DNA of 64,000 nt from Actinomycetes bacterium (GCA_024276495.1 JAJRXC010000039.1:1-64000), one strand, 5' to 3'; counted from the stretch's first letter, positions 1 to 8,995 are shown. The notes: generated by a model from the sequence alone, not told the origin. Made by a program: numbers and translations.

Positions 1-951
1 CCGGTCCTGCTCGACGATGAGCTGGAGACGGTCGAGAGCAGCGACTTCGACGGCACGCTCGACGGCACGTTCACCGCCCACCCGAAACGACATCCGGGCA
101 CCGGCGAGCTCCACGCGGTCAACTACTCGTTCGCCTGGGATTTCGTGCGCTATGTGGTGGTCGGGGTCGACGGGCGGGTGCGTCGCCACGTCGACATCCC
201 GCTCGGGCACAGCCCGATGGTGCACGACATGGCCATCACGGAGTCCGCGGCGTTGATCCTCGACTTCCCCTGCCACTTCGATCTCGACGCCGCCATGACC
301 GGCGCGGGCCTGCCCTACCGCTGGCGCCCGGACGGACCGTCACGGGTCGGCGTGTTGCCCTTCGACGGCACCGCCGACGACATCCGGTGGTGCGAGGTCG
401 ACACCTGCTACGTCTTCCATCCTCTCAACGCGTTCGATCTCGGCGATGGCACGATCCAACTCGACGTCTGCCGGCACGACTCGGTGTTCAACACGGTGAC
501 GAACGGGCCCAACGAGGGGGCGCCCACCCTCGACCGCTGGATTCTCGACCCGTCGACGGGCACGACGAAGGAGACCCGTCTCGACGATCGCAATCAGGAG
601 TTCCCCCGGGTCGACGAGCGTCGGGTCGGGCAAGCGGCCCGCTACGGCTACACCGTCGGCTTCGTCGGCGGCGAAGGGCCGGCGTTCAAACACGATCTCG
701 AGACGGGCACCATCGAGACCCACCGCTTCGGCGACGGCCGCATCAGCCAGGAGATGGTGTTCGTGCCCCGCACGCCCGACGCCGAGGAGGACGACGGCTG
801 GTGCCTCAGCTATGTCCACGACGACACGACCGACACCGCCGATGTCGTGATCCTCAACGCCCGGGACTTCACCGGTGATCCCCAGGCCGTCATCCATCTC
901 CCGCAGCGGGTCCCGTTCGGCTTCCACGGCAACTGGGTCCCGTCGCACTGA
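1..951 (+). CDS. Carotenoid oxygenase family protein (5' partial)
   Basis: The frame is open from the first base to the TGA at 949-951, so the start lies outside the window; 316 residues remain of a family usually 450-500 long. Family members are cytosolic non-haem Fe(II) enzymes that cleave carotenoid, apocarotenoid or stilbene double bonds. Iron-ligand histidines sit in the expected settings: AHPKRHPGTGELHAV near residue 27, MVHDMAIT near 73, FHPLNAFD near 140, and the terminal FHGNW motif. The last histidine is present, so the C-terminus is complete. Substrate cannot be told from sequence. Confidence 0.9.
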   Translation, partial: PVLLDDELETVESSDFDGTLDGTFTAHPKRHPGTGELHAVNYSFAWDFVRYVVVGVDGRVRRHVDIPLGHSPMVHDMAITESAALILDFPCHFDLDAAMTGAGLPYRWRPDGPSRVGVLPFDGTADDIRWCEVDTCYVFHPLNAFDLGDGTIQLDVCRHDSVFNTVTNGPNEGAPTLDRWILDPSTGTTKETRLDDRNQEFPRVDERRVGQAARYGYTVGFVGGEGPAFKHDLETGTIETHRFGDGRISQEMVFVPRTPDAEEDDGWCLSYVHDDTTDTADVVILNARDFTGDPQAVIHLPQRVPFGFHGNWVPSH

Positions 952-1066
952 GCGGGGCGTCTACGCCCCGGCCGACGTCCGGGCGATTCTCGATGCCGGC
1001 CTGATCGCCCATGTCGGCAGCCCCCCGATCCCCGCGGCCTACACCGCCACCCCCCGGGTTCTCTGA
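952..1066 (+). pseudogene. N-terminal fragment resembling a pyridoxamine 5'-phosphate oxidase-like protein
   Basis: Directly after the carotenoid oxygenase stop, the same strand reads RGVYAPADVRAILDAG, LIAHVG and IPAAY before a stop at 1066. This resembles the N-terminus of small flavin-nucleotide-binding PPOX proteins (R-G-x-Y...aIlDeglvcHVGf...iPt.Y). Only about 36 codons remain, there is no start codon, and the continuation is lost where a strong hairpin begins. It is probably a relic; the similarity is recognised by eye only. Confidence 0.35.
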
Positions 1067-1110
1067 CCGCGCGGGACCGTCCGACGGTCCGCGGATGTCA
1101 CAGAACCCGG
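1054..1110. terminator. Strong two-part hairpin between convergent genes
   Basis: Outer arms 1054-1067 and 1097-1110 pair over 14 bases with one mismatch. An inner 7-bp perfect stem (GGACCGT 1074-1080 with ACGGTCC 1084-1090) has a 3-base loop. The stop codon of the leftward epoxide hydrolase (1098-1100) lies in the outer arm. No U-tract is seen on either side, as is usual in GC-rich actinobacteria. It is placed to end transcripts from both directions. Confidence 0.5.
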
Positions 1111-2234
1111 AAGGCGGCGCGGAGCTCGTCGACGAAGAGGGCGGGCTGCTCCCACGCCGCGAAGTGGCCGCCCTTGTCGAGCTCGTTCCAGTACACGATG
1201 TTCGCGTACCGCTGCTCGGCCCACCGACGCGAACAGCGGATGATCTCCTTCGGGTAGATGCTGCATCCGGTCGGCACCTCCACCGTGCCACTTCCGAAAT
1301 CGGCGAAGCTCTCCCAGTAGAGACGGGCCGACGAGGCCCCCGTCGCGGTGAACCAGTAGATCGAGATGTTGTCGAGGATCTGGTCTTTCGACAAGGCGCT
1401 CTCGGGATGGCCGTCGTTGTCGGTCCACGCCCACATCTTCTCGGCGATCCAGGCGCATTGGCCGGCGGCGGAGTCGACGAGGGCGTAGCCGAGCGTCTGG
1501 GGCCGGGTCGACTGCTGCTTGGAGTAGCCCGAGTCCCACTTGTCGTAGTGGCCGAGCGCCTCGAGCGCGTCGACCTCCTGGGGTGTCGGTTCGGCCAGCG
1601 ATTCGGGGGACGGGCCGGCCACGGGCATGTTGGTGTGGATCGCCCGCACGTTGCCCAGGTTCTGCATGCCGATGTAGGTGGTGACCGCACCGCCCCAGTC
1701 GCCTCCCTGGGCGACATAGCGGTCGTAGCCGAGACGGACCATCAGGGTGTTCCACGCCGTGGCGATCCACGCGACGCCCATCCCGGGCGTCGTCGGCTTG
1801 GCGCTCCACCCGTAGCCCGGGAGGGACGGAATCACGAGGTGGAACGCGTCCTCGGCGGCGCCGCCGTGCGCGGTCGGATTCGTGAGCGGTCCGATCACTC
1901 CCATGAACTCCGCGACCGATCCCGGCCACCCATGGGTGAGGATCATGGGCGTGGCGTCGGCGTGCGGCGAACGTATGTGCAAGAAGTGGATGTCGAGGCC
2001 GTCGATCTCGGTCACGAAGTTGCCGTGGGTGTTGAGAGCCGACTCGAACCGGCGCCAGTCGTAGCCGGTGGCCCAGTACTCGCACAGCTCCTGCGTGTAG
2101 GTCAGCGGGATGCCCTGGCTCCAGTCGTCGACCGGTTCGGCCTCGGGCCAACGGGTGCGGGCCAGTCGATCACGCAGATCGTCGAGGGCCGCGTCGGGGA
2201 CGTCGATGGTCAGGGGACGGATCTCTTCGCTCAT
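1098..2234 (-). CDS. Epoxide hydrolase, alpha/beta-hydrolase fold with N-terminal EHN domain
   Basis: The 378-residue protein begins with the lid/EHN segment typical of microsomal-type epoxide hydrolases (IRPLTIDVPDAALDDLRDRL) and continues into an alpha/beta-hydrolase core. HGWPGS near residue 100 supplies the oxyanion hole, GGDWGG near 178 holds the nucleophilic aspartate, and a late GGHFAAWE supplies the catalytic histidine. It would hydrolyse an epoxide to a vicinal diol in the cytosol. Length is normal for the family. It is a single gene, convergent with the carotenoid oxygenase and divergent from the DNA ligase. Substrate is unknown. Confidence 0.93.
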   Translation of the reverse strand: MSEEIRPLTIDVPDAALDDLRDRLARTRWPEAEPVDDWSQGIPLTYTQELCEYWATGYDWRRFESALNTHGNFVTEIDGLDIHFLHIRSPHADATPMILTHGWPGSVAEFMGVIGPLTNPTAHGGAAEDAFHLVIPSLPGYGWSAKPTTPGMGVAWIATAWNTLMVRLGYDRYVAQGGDWGGAVTTYIGMQNLGNVRAIHTNMPVAGPSPESLAEPTPQEVDALEALGHYDKWDSGYSKQQSTRPQTLGYALVDSAAGQCAWIAEKMWAWTDNDGHPESALSKDQILDNISIYWFTATGASSARLYWESFADFGSGTVEVPTGCSIYPKEIIRCSRRWAEQRYANIVYWNELDKGGHFAAWEQPALFVDELRAAFRVL

Positions 2235-2304
2235 TCCCGCATGCTCGCCGCCGCCGAGGTTCGGAGCAAACCGTCGGGTGATCCACGACCATTAGTCTCG
2301 CCGG

Positions 2305-3381
2305 ATGGACCTGCCGGTGATGCCTCCCCTGAAGCCGATGTTGGCCAAGGCGGTCGACGGGATCCCCGAGATCGGCGACCTGGCGTTCGAACCGAAATGG
2401 GACGGCTTCCGTTGCATCGTGTTTCGCGACGGGGACGAGCTCCATCTCGGTTCCCGCAACGAGAAGCGGCTCGACCGCTACTTCCCCGAACTGCTCGGCC
2501 CGTTGAAGGACTGTCTTCCGGATCGCTGCGTCGTCGACGGCGAGATCATCGTGACCATCGACGACCATCTCGGCTTCGACGCCCTCCAGCAGCGCATCCA
2601 TCCCGCCGAGTCACGGGTCGCCCGTCTGGCCGAGGAGACACCGGCCGAGCTCGTGGTGTTCGACGTGCTGGCGGTGAACGACGCCGACCTCACCGTCGAG
2701 CCGTTCCGCGACCGGCGACGGATCCTCGAGACGATCGGCGCCGCGTTCGTCGCGCCGGTCCGTCTCGCCCCGTCCACCCTCGATCGGGACGTCGCCCACG
2801 ACTGGTACGTCCGCTTCGAGGGAGCCGGACTCGACGGCCTGATCGCGAAACCCCGCGACGGCACCTACCAGCCCAACAAACGGACGCAGTACAAGGTCAA
2901 GCACACCCGCACCGCCGATGTCGTCGTCGCCGGCTACCGGCTCCACAAGGACGGCGACGGGGTCGGCTCGATGCTCGTCGGTCTCCACGACGAGCAGGGG
3001 CAGCTGCAACACATGGGGGTCGCGTCGAGCTTCAGGGCGAGCCTGCGGGCCGAGCTCGTCGAGACCCTCGCCCCCCACGTCGTCGAGGACCCGGCGGAGC
3101 ATCCGTGGTCGGCGTGGACCAACCCCGAGGCCCATGAGGGCGGGCTGATGCCGGGTGCCCCCAACCGTTGGAGCCAGGGGCGCGACGCAGCGACGTGGGT
3201 CCCGATGACCTGTGACCTGGTCGCCGAAGTGAAGTACGAGGCGATCCTCAACGGCCGCTTCCGGGGGACGACCCGATTCGTCCGCTGGCGTGCGGATCGC
3301 GACCCCTCGTCGTGCGACTACTCCCAGCTCGAAGTCGCAACCCCGGTCGGGATCAGCGAAGTCCTCGCCGCGAAGGGCTGA
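2305..3381 (+). CDS. ligC: ATP-dependent DNA ligase (LigC-type)
   Basis: A stand-alone ligase of 358 residues made of an adenylation domain plus OB-fold, with no attached polymerase or nuclease domain, as in mycobacterial LigC. Motif I is EPKWDGFR with the adenylated lysine at residue 31. VVDGEI, DGLIAKP and KVKHTRTADVVVAGYR follow as the later nucleotidyltransferase motifs. It seals nicks using ATP, probably in repair alongside the NAD-dependent LigA. The ATG at 2305 lies 70 bases from the divergent hydrolase start. No Ku or LigD neighbour is visible. Confidence 0.93.
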   Translation: MDLPVMPPLKPMLAKAVDGIPEIGDLAFEPKWDGFRCIVFRDGDELHLGSRNEKRLDRYFPELLGPLKDCLPDRCVVDGEIIVTIDDHLGFDALQQRIHPAESRVARLAEETPAELVVFDVLAVNDADLTVEPFRDRRRILETIGAAFVAPVRLAPSTLDRDVAHDWYVRFEGAGLDGLIAKPRDGTYQPNKRTQYKVKHTRTADVVVAGYRLHKDGDGVGSMLVGLHDEQGQLQHMGVASSFRASLRAELVETLAPHVVEDPAEHPWSAWTNPEAHEGGLMPGAPNRWSQGRDAATWVPMTCDLVAEVKYEAILNGRFRGTTRFVRWRADRDPSSCDYSQLEVATPVGISEVLAAKG

Positions 3382-3464
3382 TCACCCGGCCGAGTCCACC
3401 GCCGGCGCACCCTCTCGCCCTGCACGACTGTCACCGACGATCCACGGGCTGACACACTGGCGAC

Positions 3465-3962
3465 ATGACCGACGCTGCATCCGCCTCCCCCGCCACCGCC
3501 GACATCTGCGACGACCACGCCGCCGACGTCGCGGTGTTCGACAATGTCTTTCGTTCGCTGGGTGGCCGAGCCACAATGGCCGGCGCCGCCGTAACACTCA
3601 GGCTCTTCGAGGACAACTCCCTCGTGCGCGACACCCTGGGCGAGGACGGCACCGGCAAGGTGCTGGTGGTCGACGGCGGTGGGTCACGGCGCCGCGCCGT
3701 GGTCGGTGATCAGCTCGCGGCCATCGCGGCGGCCAACGGCTGGTCCGGCATCCTCGTCTACGGCGCGGTGCGCGACGCGGCGACCCTCGCGACGATCGAC
3801 CTCGCGATCCACGCCCTCGGCACCGATCCTCGTCGGACCGACAAGCACGGCCTCGGCGATCGGGATGTCGAGGTCGCCTTCGCAGGGGCCACCGTCCGAC
3901 CCGGCGACTGGGTCTGCGCCGACGCCGACGGCGTGCTCGTGGCCGACCGTCCGCTCGACTAA
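3465..3962 (+). CDS. RraA family protein / 4-hydroxy-4-methyl-2-oxoglutarate aldolase-like
   Basis: At 165 residues this matches the RraA family. It shows an N-terminal ADICDDHAADV segment, GxGxVLVVDGGGS(RRRAVVGDQLA) and the GxVRDxATL loop that forms the metal and substrate site in the aldolase members. The family includes the RNase E inhibitor RraA and HMG/CHA aldolases; in actinobacteria the aldolase role is as likely as the RNase role. Its 3' end overlaps the convergent HD-domain gene by 4 bases. Confidence 0.88.
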   Translation: MTDAASASPATADICDDHAADVAVFDNVFRSLGGRATMAGAAVTLRLFEDNSLVRDTLGEDGTGKVLVVDGGGSRRRAVVGDQLAAIAAANGWSGILVYGAVRDAATLATIDLAIHALGTDPRRTDKHGLGDRDVEVAFAGATVRPGDWVCADADGVLVADRPLD

Positions 3963-4594
3963 CCCGCCGGGCCGGGCTCGATCGTTCCCTCGATGACCGC
4001 CTCGTCGATGAGCGCCTCGGCGTAGTCCCAGATCCCGTCGAGACCGTCGACCATCCGTCCGTTGATCGCCTTCACCTCGTCGGCGGTGACCCCGCGGCGG
4101 GTCCAGCTCCGTCCGCCGATCGCGAGGTTGAGCAGGAACGGCTGGAGTCGATCGCAGGCGTAGGCGAACTTCGCCTCGGCGGTCTCGCGGGCCTCGTATT
4201 CCTCCCAGGCAGCTCTGAGCTCGGTCGCCTCGGGCTCCGGGAGCAGGCCGAAGATCCGATCGGCTGCCTCGACCTCCTCCGCCTCCTTTCTCGTGCGGGC
4301 CTCGTAGTCGTAGATGTCGACATCGCCAGCGTCGATCTCCACGATGTCGTGCACGAGCAGGATCTTCATGACCTGCGCGAGGTCGATGTCTCCCTTCGCG
4401 TGGGGCGCCATGACGATCGCGATCATGGCGAGGTGCCACGAGTGCTCCGCCGAGTTCTCCTTGCGGGATCCGTCGACCAGCAGGGTCTGACGCAACACGT
4501 TCTTCAACCGATCGATCTCGTAGATGAACTCGATGCGACGGCCGAGATCCTCGTCGATGGCCGCGGCCGCGGCGATCGCTTTGGCCTGATCCAT
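3959..4594 (-). CDS. HD-domain hydrolase (YfbR/HDDC2-like nucleotidase family)
   Basis: This 211-residue protein carries SAEHSWHLAMIAI (first HD histidine), LLVHDIVEIDAGD (the HD pair) and a later YACDRLQP aspartate, the divalent-metal constellation of HD-domain 5'-deoxynucleotidases. It probably dephosphorylates a nucleotide, though the exact substrate is not visible. It ends overlapping the RraA-like gene and starts only 18 bases downstream of the stop of the exonuclease gene, so the two leftward genes are likely co-transcribed. Confidence 0.85.
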   Translation of the reverse strand: MDQAKAIAAAAAIDEDLGRRIEFIYEIDRLKNVLRQTLLVDGSRKENSAEHSWHLAMIAIVMAPHAKGDIDLAQVMKILLVHDIVEIDAGDVDIYDYEARTRKEAEEVEAADRIFGLLPEPEATELRAAWEEYEARETAEAKFAYACDRLQPFLLNLAIGGRSWTRRGVTADEVKAINGRMVDGLDGIWDYAEALIDEAVIEGTIEPGPAG

Positions 4595-4612
4595 GTCAGC
4601 TACCTTCCGATG

Positions 4613-5488
4613 TCAACCGTCGTAGTTCCAGAACAGTTCGTGGGCCCGCGCCGCGACCCGCTCGGCGCCGAGATCGGCGCAGCGTTCGTCGAACCCGGCC
4701 CCGGGGCCCTTCCACACCATGTCGTCGACCGACTCGCTGACCGGCGCGTCGAGGTCCACGGTCGCGATCCGTCGGAACAACAACGCGTCGTCGAAGTTCT
4801 CCCGCAAGGTCGTCGCGAGCTTCGCCGCGCCGCGAACGTCGACGCCGTCCCAATCGGCGACGTCGGCCGGCACCGCTTCGATGTGGCCGTACCGTGAGAG
4901 GATCTTGGCCGCGGACTTCGCCCCCCAACCGGGGAGCCCGGGGAATCCATCGGCGGTGTCGCCGACGACGCCGAGATAGTCGGGGATCGATTCGGGCGGC
5001 ACACCGAACTTCGCGATGACCCCGGCCCGGTCATAGATGATTCCCCGTCGACGATCGAGCTGCACGACTCGGCCGTCGTCGGTGACACATTGCGACAGGT
5101 CCTTGTCGGGGGTGCAGATGATGACCTGCTCGACCCGGGGATCGGCTGCGGCCATCGCCGCGCCGGCGGCCATCCCGTCGTCGGCTTCGTGGACGACTTG
5201 TGGCCACACCACGAACCCGGCCAGCTCGAGCAGCTCTTCGACCTCGGGAAACTGGGCGAGCAGATCGGGTTCGACCCCGCTGCCATCCTTGTAGCCCTCG
5301 TAGAGCTCGTTGCGGAACGACTCGATGACTTGATCCGTCGCGATCCCGATGTGGGTGGCACCGTCGGCGACCAAATCGAGAATCGTGTTGAGCATTCCCC
5401 GTTGGGCGCCATGACGGAGATCCCGGTTCGACGGGGCGTAGTGGAACCGGAACAGCTCGTAGGTGCCGTCGACGAGATGGACCTTCAT
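4613..5488 (-). CDS. 5'-3' exonuclease / flap endonuclease domain protein
   Basis: A 291-residue stand-alone 5'-nuclease of the type fused to Pol I elsewhere. MKVHLVDGTYELFRFHYA at the start holds the first metal-binding aspartate. CTPDKDLSQCV and the helix-hairpin-helix-like GDTADGFPGLPGWGAKSAAKIL segment follow in normal order. It would remove RNA or DNA flaps or primers. I chose the ATG at 5486-5488 because homologues begin there; the open frame runs much further upstream only as a GC-rich shadow. It diverges from the helicase gene. Confidence 0.88.
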   Translation of the reverse strand: MKVHLVDGTYELFRFHYAPSNRDLRHGAQRGMLNTILDLVADGATHIGIATDQVIESFRNELYEGYKDGSGVEPDLLAQFPEVEELLELAGFVVWPQVVHEADDGMAAGAAMAAADPRVEQVIICTPDKDLSQCVTDDGRVVQLDRRRGIIYDRAGVIAKFGVPPESIPDYLGVVGDTADGFPGLPGWGAKSAAKILSRYGHIEAVPADVADWDGVDVRGAAKLATTLRENFDDALLFRRIATVDLDAPVSESVDDMVWKGPGAGFDERCADLGAERVAARAHELFWNYDG

Positions 5489-5536
5489 CGGTGGAGCCTC
5501 GCACAATCGCTGCAGCCACGCGGCATGATGCGAGCG

Positions 5537-7891
5537 ATGCTGCTGCCCCCGACCGAGCTTCCCGTCGAGGATGTGATCGACGACGTCCGATCCGCGCTCG
5601 CGGTCGCCGGCCACGCCGTGCTGCAGGCGGAGCCGGGGGCCGGCAAGACGACGGTCGTCCCGCTTCGACTGCTCGACGAATCGTGGTTGGGCGACGACAA
5701 GATCGTGCTGCTCGAGCCCCGCCGGGTCGCCGCCCGCGCCGCGGCGCGCCGGATGGCATCGATGCTCGGCGAGCAACCCGGCGAGACAGTGGGCTGGGTG
5801 ACCCGCGACGACCGCCGGGTCGGTCCGACCACCCGTGTCGAAGTCGTCACCGAAGGTGTGTTGACCGCCCGCCTCGTGAACGATCCCGCGCTCGACGGAA
5901 CCGGCCTCGTCGTCTTCGACGAGTTCCATGAACGCTCCCTTCCCGGCGACACCGGGCTCGCCCTCGCCTTGCACTCTCGGCTGCACCACGGGCTGCGGGC
6001 CCGAATTCTCGTGATGTCGGCCACGATCGACGGTGAGGCGGTCGCCACGCTGCTCGGCGGCGACGGTGAGGACGCCCCCGTCGTCACGTCGGCCGGACGG
6101 ACGTTTCCCATCGAGGTCAAGTGGCGTCCCCGCAAACGACGCGACCCGCTCGTTCCGGCCGTCGTCCGCGCGGTCGGCGAGGCCCTCCGTGGTCACGACG
6201 ACGTCCTGGTCTTTCTCCCCGGCGTCGGGGAGATCCGGGCGACGCAGCGGGGCCTCGAGACCGCGCTCGGTCCCGGCGGCCCGGCCGTGCTTCCCCTGCA
6301 CGGATCGCTTCCCTCGGCCGAGCAGGACGCCGCCCTCATCCGGCGGGCCGGGCGCCGCGTCGTGCTGGCCACCGATCTCGCCGAGACGAGCCTGACGGTG
6401 GAGGGCATCGGATCGGTCGTCGATTCGGGGCTGGTCCGGGTTCCCCGTCACGACTCCCGCACCGGCATGACCGCATTGCACACCGTCGACACGTCACGGG
6501 CCTCGGCCGAGCAACGCGCCGGCCGGGCCGGTCGTACCGGGCCGGGGGTCGCGATTCGGCTCTGGTCGAAGCTCGAGCACGGGGCCCGGGCGCCGTTCCT
6601 CCCTCCGTCGATCGTCGAGGTCGAGTTGTCGGATCTCGTCCTCGATCTGGCCCGGCGTGGCATCACCGATCCGGCCGAGGTGCCGTTCCTCGACCAGCCC
6701 CCGGCTCGGAGTTGGTCCGACGGCGTCGCGTTGTTGCGCCGACTCGGCGCCCTCGACGACGACGGCCATCCGACCGAACGTGGTCTGTCGATGGCGGGTG
6801 TGCCCGCCCATCCCCGCCTCGCCCGGATGATCGTCGACTCCCGCCATCCGTGGCTGAGCTGTCTGCTCGCCGCCCTCCTCGAGGATCGCGACGTGTTGCG
6901 GGGCCGGCCGGCGGAGCAACCGGTCGACATCGGAGTACGACTCGGTCTCGTTCTCGATCGTGATCGACACCACCCCGCGGCCGATGGGTGGACGATTCGT
7001 CGCGCCCGCGACCGCGCCCACGACCTCGCCCGACGGCGCGGCATCACCGAGACCGACGTCGACCCCGCCGACATGGGCGCGGTCCTGGCCCTGGGGTTCC
7101 CCGAGCGGGTCGGTCGGGCCAAGGCCGGGGTCCGGGGCCGATTCGACCTGGTCGACGGCCGGGCGGCGAAGCTCACCCGGTCCGATCCGCTGGCCGGCGC
7201 CCGCGGACTCGTTGCGGTCGATCTGGGGGGACGACCGAAGGATCCGACCATCAACCGGGCGGCCCGACTCGAAGCAACGATCGATCATCTCGTCTACGCC
7301 ACTGCGGACCTCGAGTCGACGGCGGCCGAGATCCGCGAGCGCTGGGGAGTCGAGCCGACCGACGGGGGTCGCCACGACGGCATGGGCTCACGCAACGTGC
7401 TGCTGTCACTCGGCGGCGGCACGTATCTGGAGGTGATCGGGCCCGACCGCGAGCAACCCGACCCGCCCGGCCCTCGGCCGTTCGGGATCGACGGGCTCGA
7501 CCAGCCGACTCTCGTCACCTGGGCCGCCGGTGTCCCCCTCCTCGACACCTGGATCTCGTGGGCCCGGGCCCGCGGCGTCGACCCAGGCGATCCGTTCGAG
7601 ATGCAACGGACGACGCCATCCGGCGAGGTGCTGCGATGGCGGCTCACCCTGCCCCCGGCCGACGGCGACGGCCTGCTTCCGTTCCTCATCGAATGGCCCG
7701 GGGTGACCCCGGCGGCCACCGCGGCCGGGGGATGTTCTCTCGTCGAGTTGACGCTTCGTCATCCGGATCCGGCCGTCGCCAGCCGGGTGCGTGAGCTCGC
7801 CGTGCCCGTCGACGTCGAGCGGGGCGACCGCACCTTGGCCGCCACGATCCTCACACCGCTCGGGATCGTCTCGCTCGGTTCGCGTCCCTGA
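5537..7891 (+). CDS. hrpB: HrpB-type ATP-dependent helicase fused to a C-terminal VOC/glyoxalase-like domain
   Basis: From the ATG at 5537 the protein has 784 residues (ATGs at 5525 and 5528 are alternatives). Residues 1 to about 575 are an HrpB-like DEAH helicase: Walker A GAGKTT 34-39, DEFH 128-131, SAT 161-163, QRAGRAGR motif VI, then the winged-helix/HA2 part through the INRAARL segment. The usual HrpB C-terminal domain is absent. From about residue 580 (base 7274) the frame continues without a break into IDHLVYATADLE, GGGTYLEVIGP and related VOC signatures, about 205 residues resembling the larger Glyoxalase_3-type domains. The helicase part should be an RNA or RNA-DNA helicase; the VOC part has no assigned substrate. 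Confidence 0.88.
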   Translation: MLLPPTELPVEDVIDDVRSALAVAGHAVLQAEPGAGKTTVVPLRLLDESWLGDDKIVLLEPRRVAARAAARRMASMLGEQPGETVGWVTRDDRRVGPTTRVEVVTEGVLTARLVNDPALDGTGLVVFDEFHERSLPGDTGLALALHSRLHHGLRARILVMSATIDGEAVATLLGGDGEDAPVVTSAGRTFPIEVKWRPRKRRDPLVPAVVRAVGEALRGHDDVLVFLPGVGEIRATQRGLETALGPGGPAVLPLHGSLPSAEQDAALIRRAGRRVVLATDLAETSLTVEGIGSVVDSGLVRVPRHDSRTGMTALHTVDTSRASAEQRAGRAGRTGPGVAIRLWSKLEHGARAPFLPPSIVEVELSDLVLDLARRGITDPAEVPFLDQPPARSWSDGVALLRRLGALDDDGHPTERGLSMAGVPAHPRLARMIVDSRHPWLSCLLAALLEDRDVLRGRPAEQPVDIGVRLGLVLDRDRHHPAADGWTIRRARDRAHDLARRRGITETDVDPADMGAVLALGFPERVGRAKAGVRGRFDLVDGRAAKLTRSDPLAGARGLVAVDLGGRPKDPTINRAARLEATIDHLVYATADLESTAAEIRERWGVEPTDGGRHDGMGSRNVLLSLGGGTYLEVIGPDREQPDPPGPRPFGIDGLDQPTLVTWAAGVPLLDTWISWARARGVDPGDPFEMQRTTPSGEVLRWRLTLPPADGDGLLPFLIEWPGVTPAATAAGGCSLVELTLRHPDPAVASRVRELAVPVDVERGDRTLAATILTPLGIVSLGSRP

Positions 7892-7898
7892 CCTCGGG

Positions 7899-8300
7899 CT
7901 ACTCCTGAACGAGCTCGATGAGCGTCCCGAGGCTGCCTTTGGGGTGGATGAACGCGACCGTCGTGCCCCGTGACCCCGGTCGGGGCTCTGTGTCGATCGG
8001 CGTGGCCCCGGCGGCGACCATCCGGGCCAACGCCGCCGCGCAGTCGTCGACCCGGTAGCCGACATGGTGCAGACCTTCGCCCCGCCGTTCGAGATGGCGG
8101 GCGATCGGCGAGTCGTCGCGGGTGGCCGCGGTGAGTTGGATGTAGCTGTCGGCGACCTTGATCAACGCTTCTTCGACACCATCGGACTCGACGATCTCGC
8201 GATGATGAACGACGGCTCCAAACGCCTCGGCGTAGTAGGCGATCGCGGCCTCGAGGTCTTCGACGGCGATGGCGATGTGGTCGATCTCGGTGAGAAGCAC
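7899..8300 (-). CDS. mce: Methylmalonyl-CoA epimerase
   Basis: A VOC-fold protein of 133 residues from the GTG at 8298-8300. IDHIAIAVEDLEAAIAYY opens the first beta-alpha-beta unit, GLHHVGYRV supplies a metal histidine, and a terminal GTLIELVQ the glutamate. It interconverts (2R)- and (2S)-methylmalonyl-CoA in propionate and odd-chain or branched-chain catabolism. A longer frame to 8381 exists but would run into the start of the divergent DivIVA-like gene, so the shorter start is preferred. Its stop is 7 bases from the helicase-VOC stop on the opposite strand. Confidence 0.9.
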   Translation of the reverse strand: MLLTEIDHIAIAVEDLEAAIAYYAEAFGAVVHHREIVESDGVEEALIKVADSYIQLTAATRDDSPIARHLERRGEGLHHVGYRVDDCAAALARMVAAGATPIDTEPRPGSRGTTVAFIHPKGSLGTLIELVQE

Positions 8301-8368
8301 GGGAGGAGCGTAGATCGTCACGAGTCGGGCCGACCACCGGGCGCGGTCGACTGTGGAATACTCGCGAG

Positions 8369-8995
8369 GTGGAACTGACACCGGAAGATCTCGAACGGGC
8401 AGAGTTCGACAGCACCGAATCCGGATTCGATCCCGACACGGTGCGGGAGTTGCTGCGCAAGGCCGCCGACCGGATTCGTACGCTCGAGCGCGAGGGCGTC
8501 AAGAACGTCTCGGAGTCGGTGAGCGCGTTGCTCGACCAGGCCGTGAAGTCGGGGGAAGAGCTCGTCACGGCCGCGACCAACGACGCCGACGCGGTGCGCG
8601 ACGCGGCCGATGCCGATGCGAAACGGATCACGAGCGACGCCGCGGCCGTCGCGGCCAAGACGATCGCCGAGGGAGAGAAGGCCGCCGCCGCGAAGGTCGA
8701 GGAGGCCGAGGAGAAGGTCGATGAGATCATTCGCTCGGCCGAGAAGGCTGCCCGTGAGCGTTCCGCCCAGGTCATCAACGAGGCCCAGCAGCGACTCGAT
8801 CGTCTTCTCGCCGCCGAGCGCGACGTCCACGACCGTCTGGAGGCCGCGTTGAACGACATCCAGGCGTCGGTCTCCCGGGTCGGGGTGAGTCAGGCGGCCG
8901 AGCTCGCGCTCACGGTGGAGGATCCGATCTCCGATCTCCCCTGGGCCGATGAAGCCGACGACGACCCGGCCGTCACCGACCGCAAATCAGCCTGA
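8369..8995 (+). CDS. DivIVA-like coiled-coil protein
   Basis: This GTG-start protein of 208 residues has a short N-terminal DivIVA-like patch (FDPDTVRELLRKAADRIRTLE). It is followed by a long alanine/glutamate/lysine-rich heptad region from about 60 to 165, predicted as a continuous coiled coil, and an acidic tail (WADEADDDP). Such proteins in Actinobacteria organise polar growth, septum placement or cell-wall enzymes at the membrane. No transmembrane segment is present. The exact role is not assignable. Confidence 0.7.
   Translation: MELTPEDLERAEFDSTESGFDPDTVRELLRKAADRIRTLEREGVKNVSESVSALLDQAVKSGEELVTAATNDADAVRDAADADAKRITSDAAAVAAKTIAEGEKAAAAKVEEAEEKVDEIIRSAEKAARERSAQVINEAQQRLDRLLAAERDVHDRLEAALNDIQASVSRVGVSQAAELALTVEDPISDLPWADEADDDPAVTDRKSA

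Noticed and set aside
1011-3137. A 708-codon plus-strand open frame across the epoxide hydrolase and ligase
   Set aside because: It is antisense or out of frame to two clear enzymes, with arginine/proline-rich composition typical of GC-rich shadows and no domain.
8301-8381. N-terminal extension of methylmalonyl-CoA epimerase
   Set aside because: It would overlap the start of the divergent DivIVA-like gene and precedes the conserved fold start; the GTG at 8300 gives family length.
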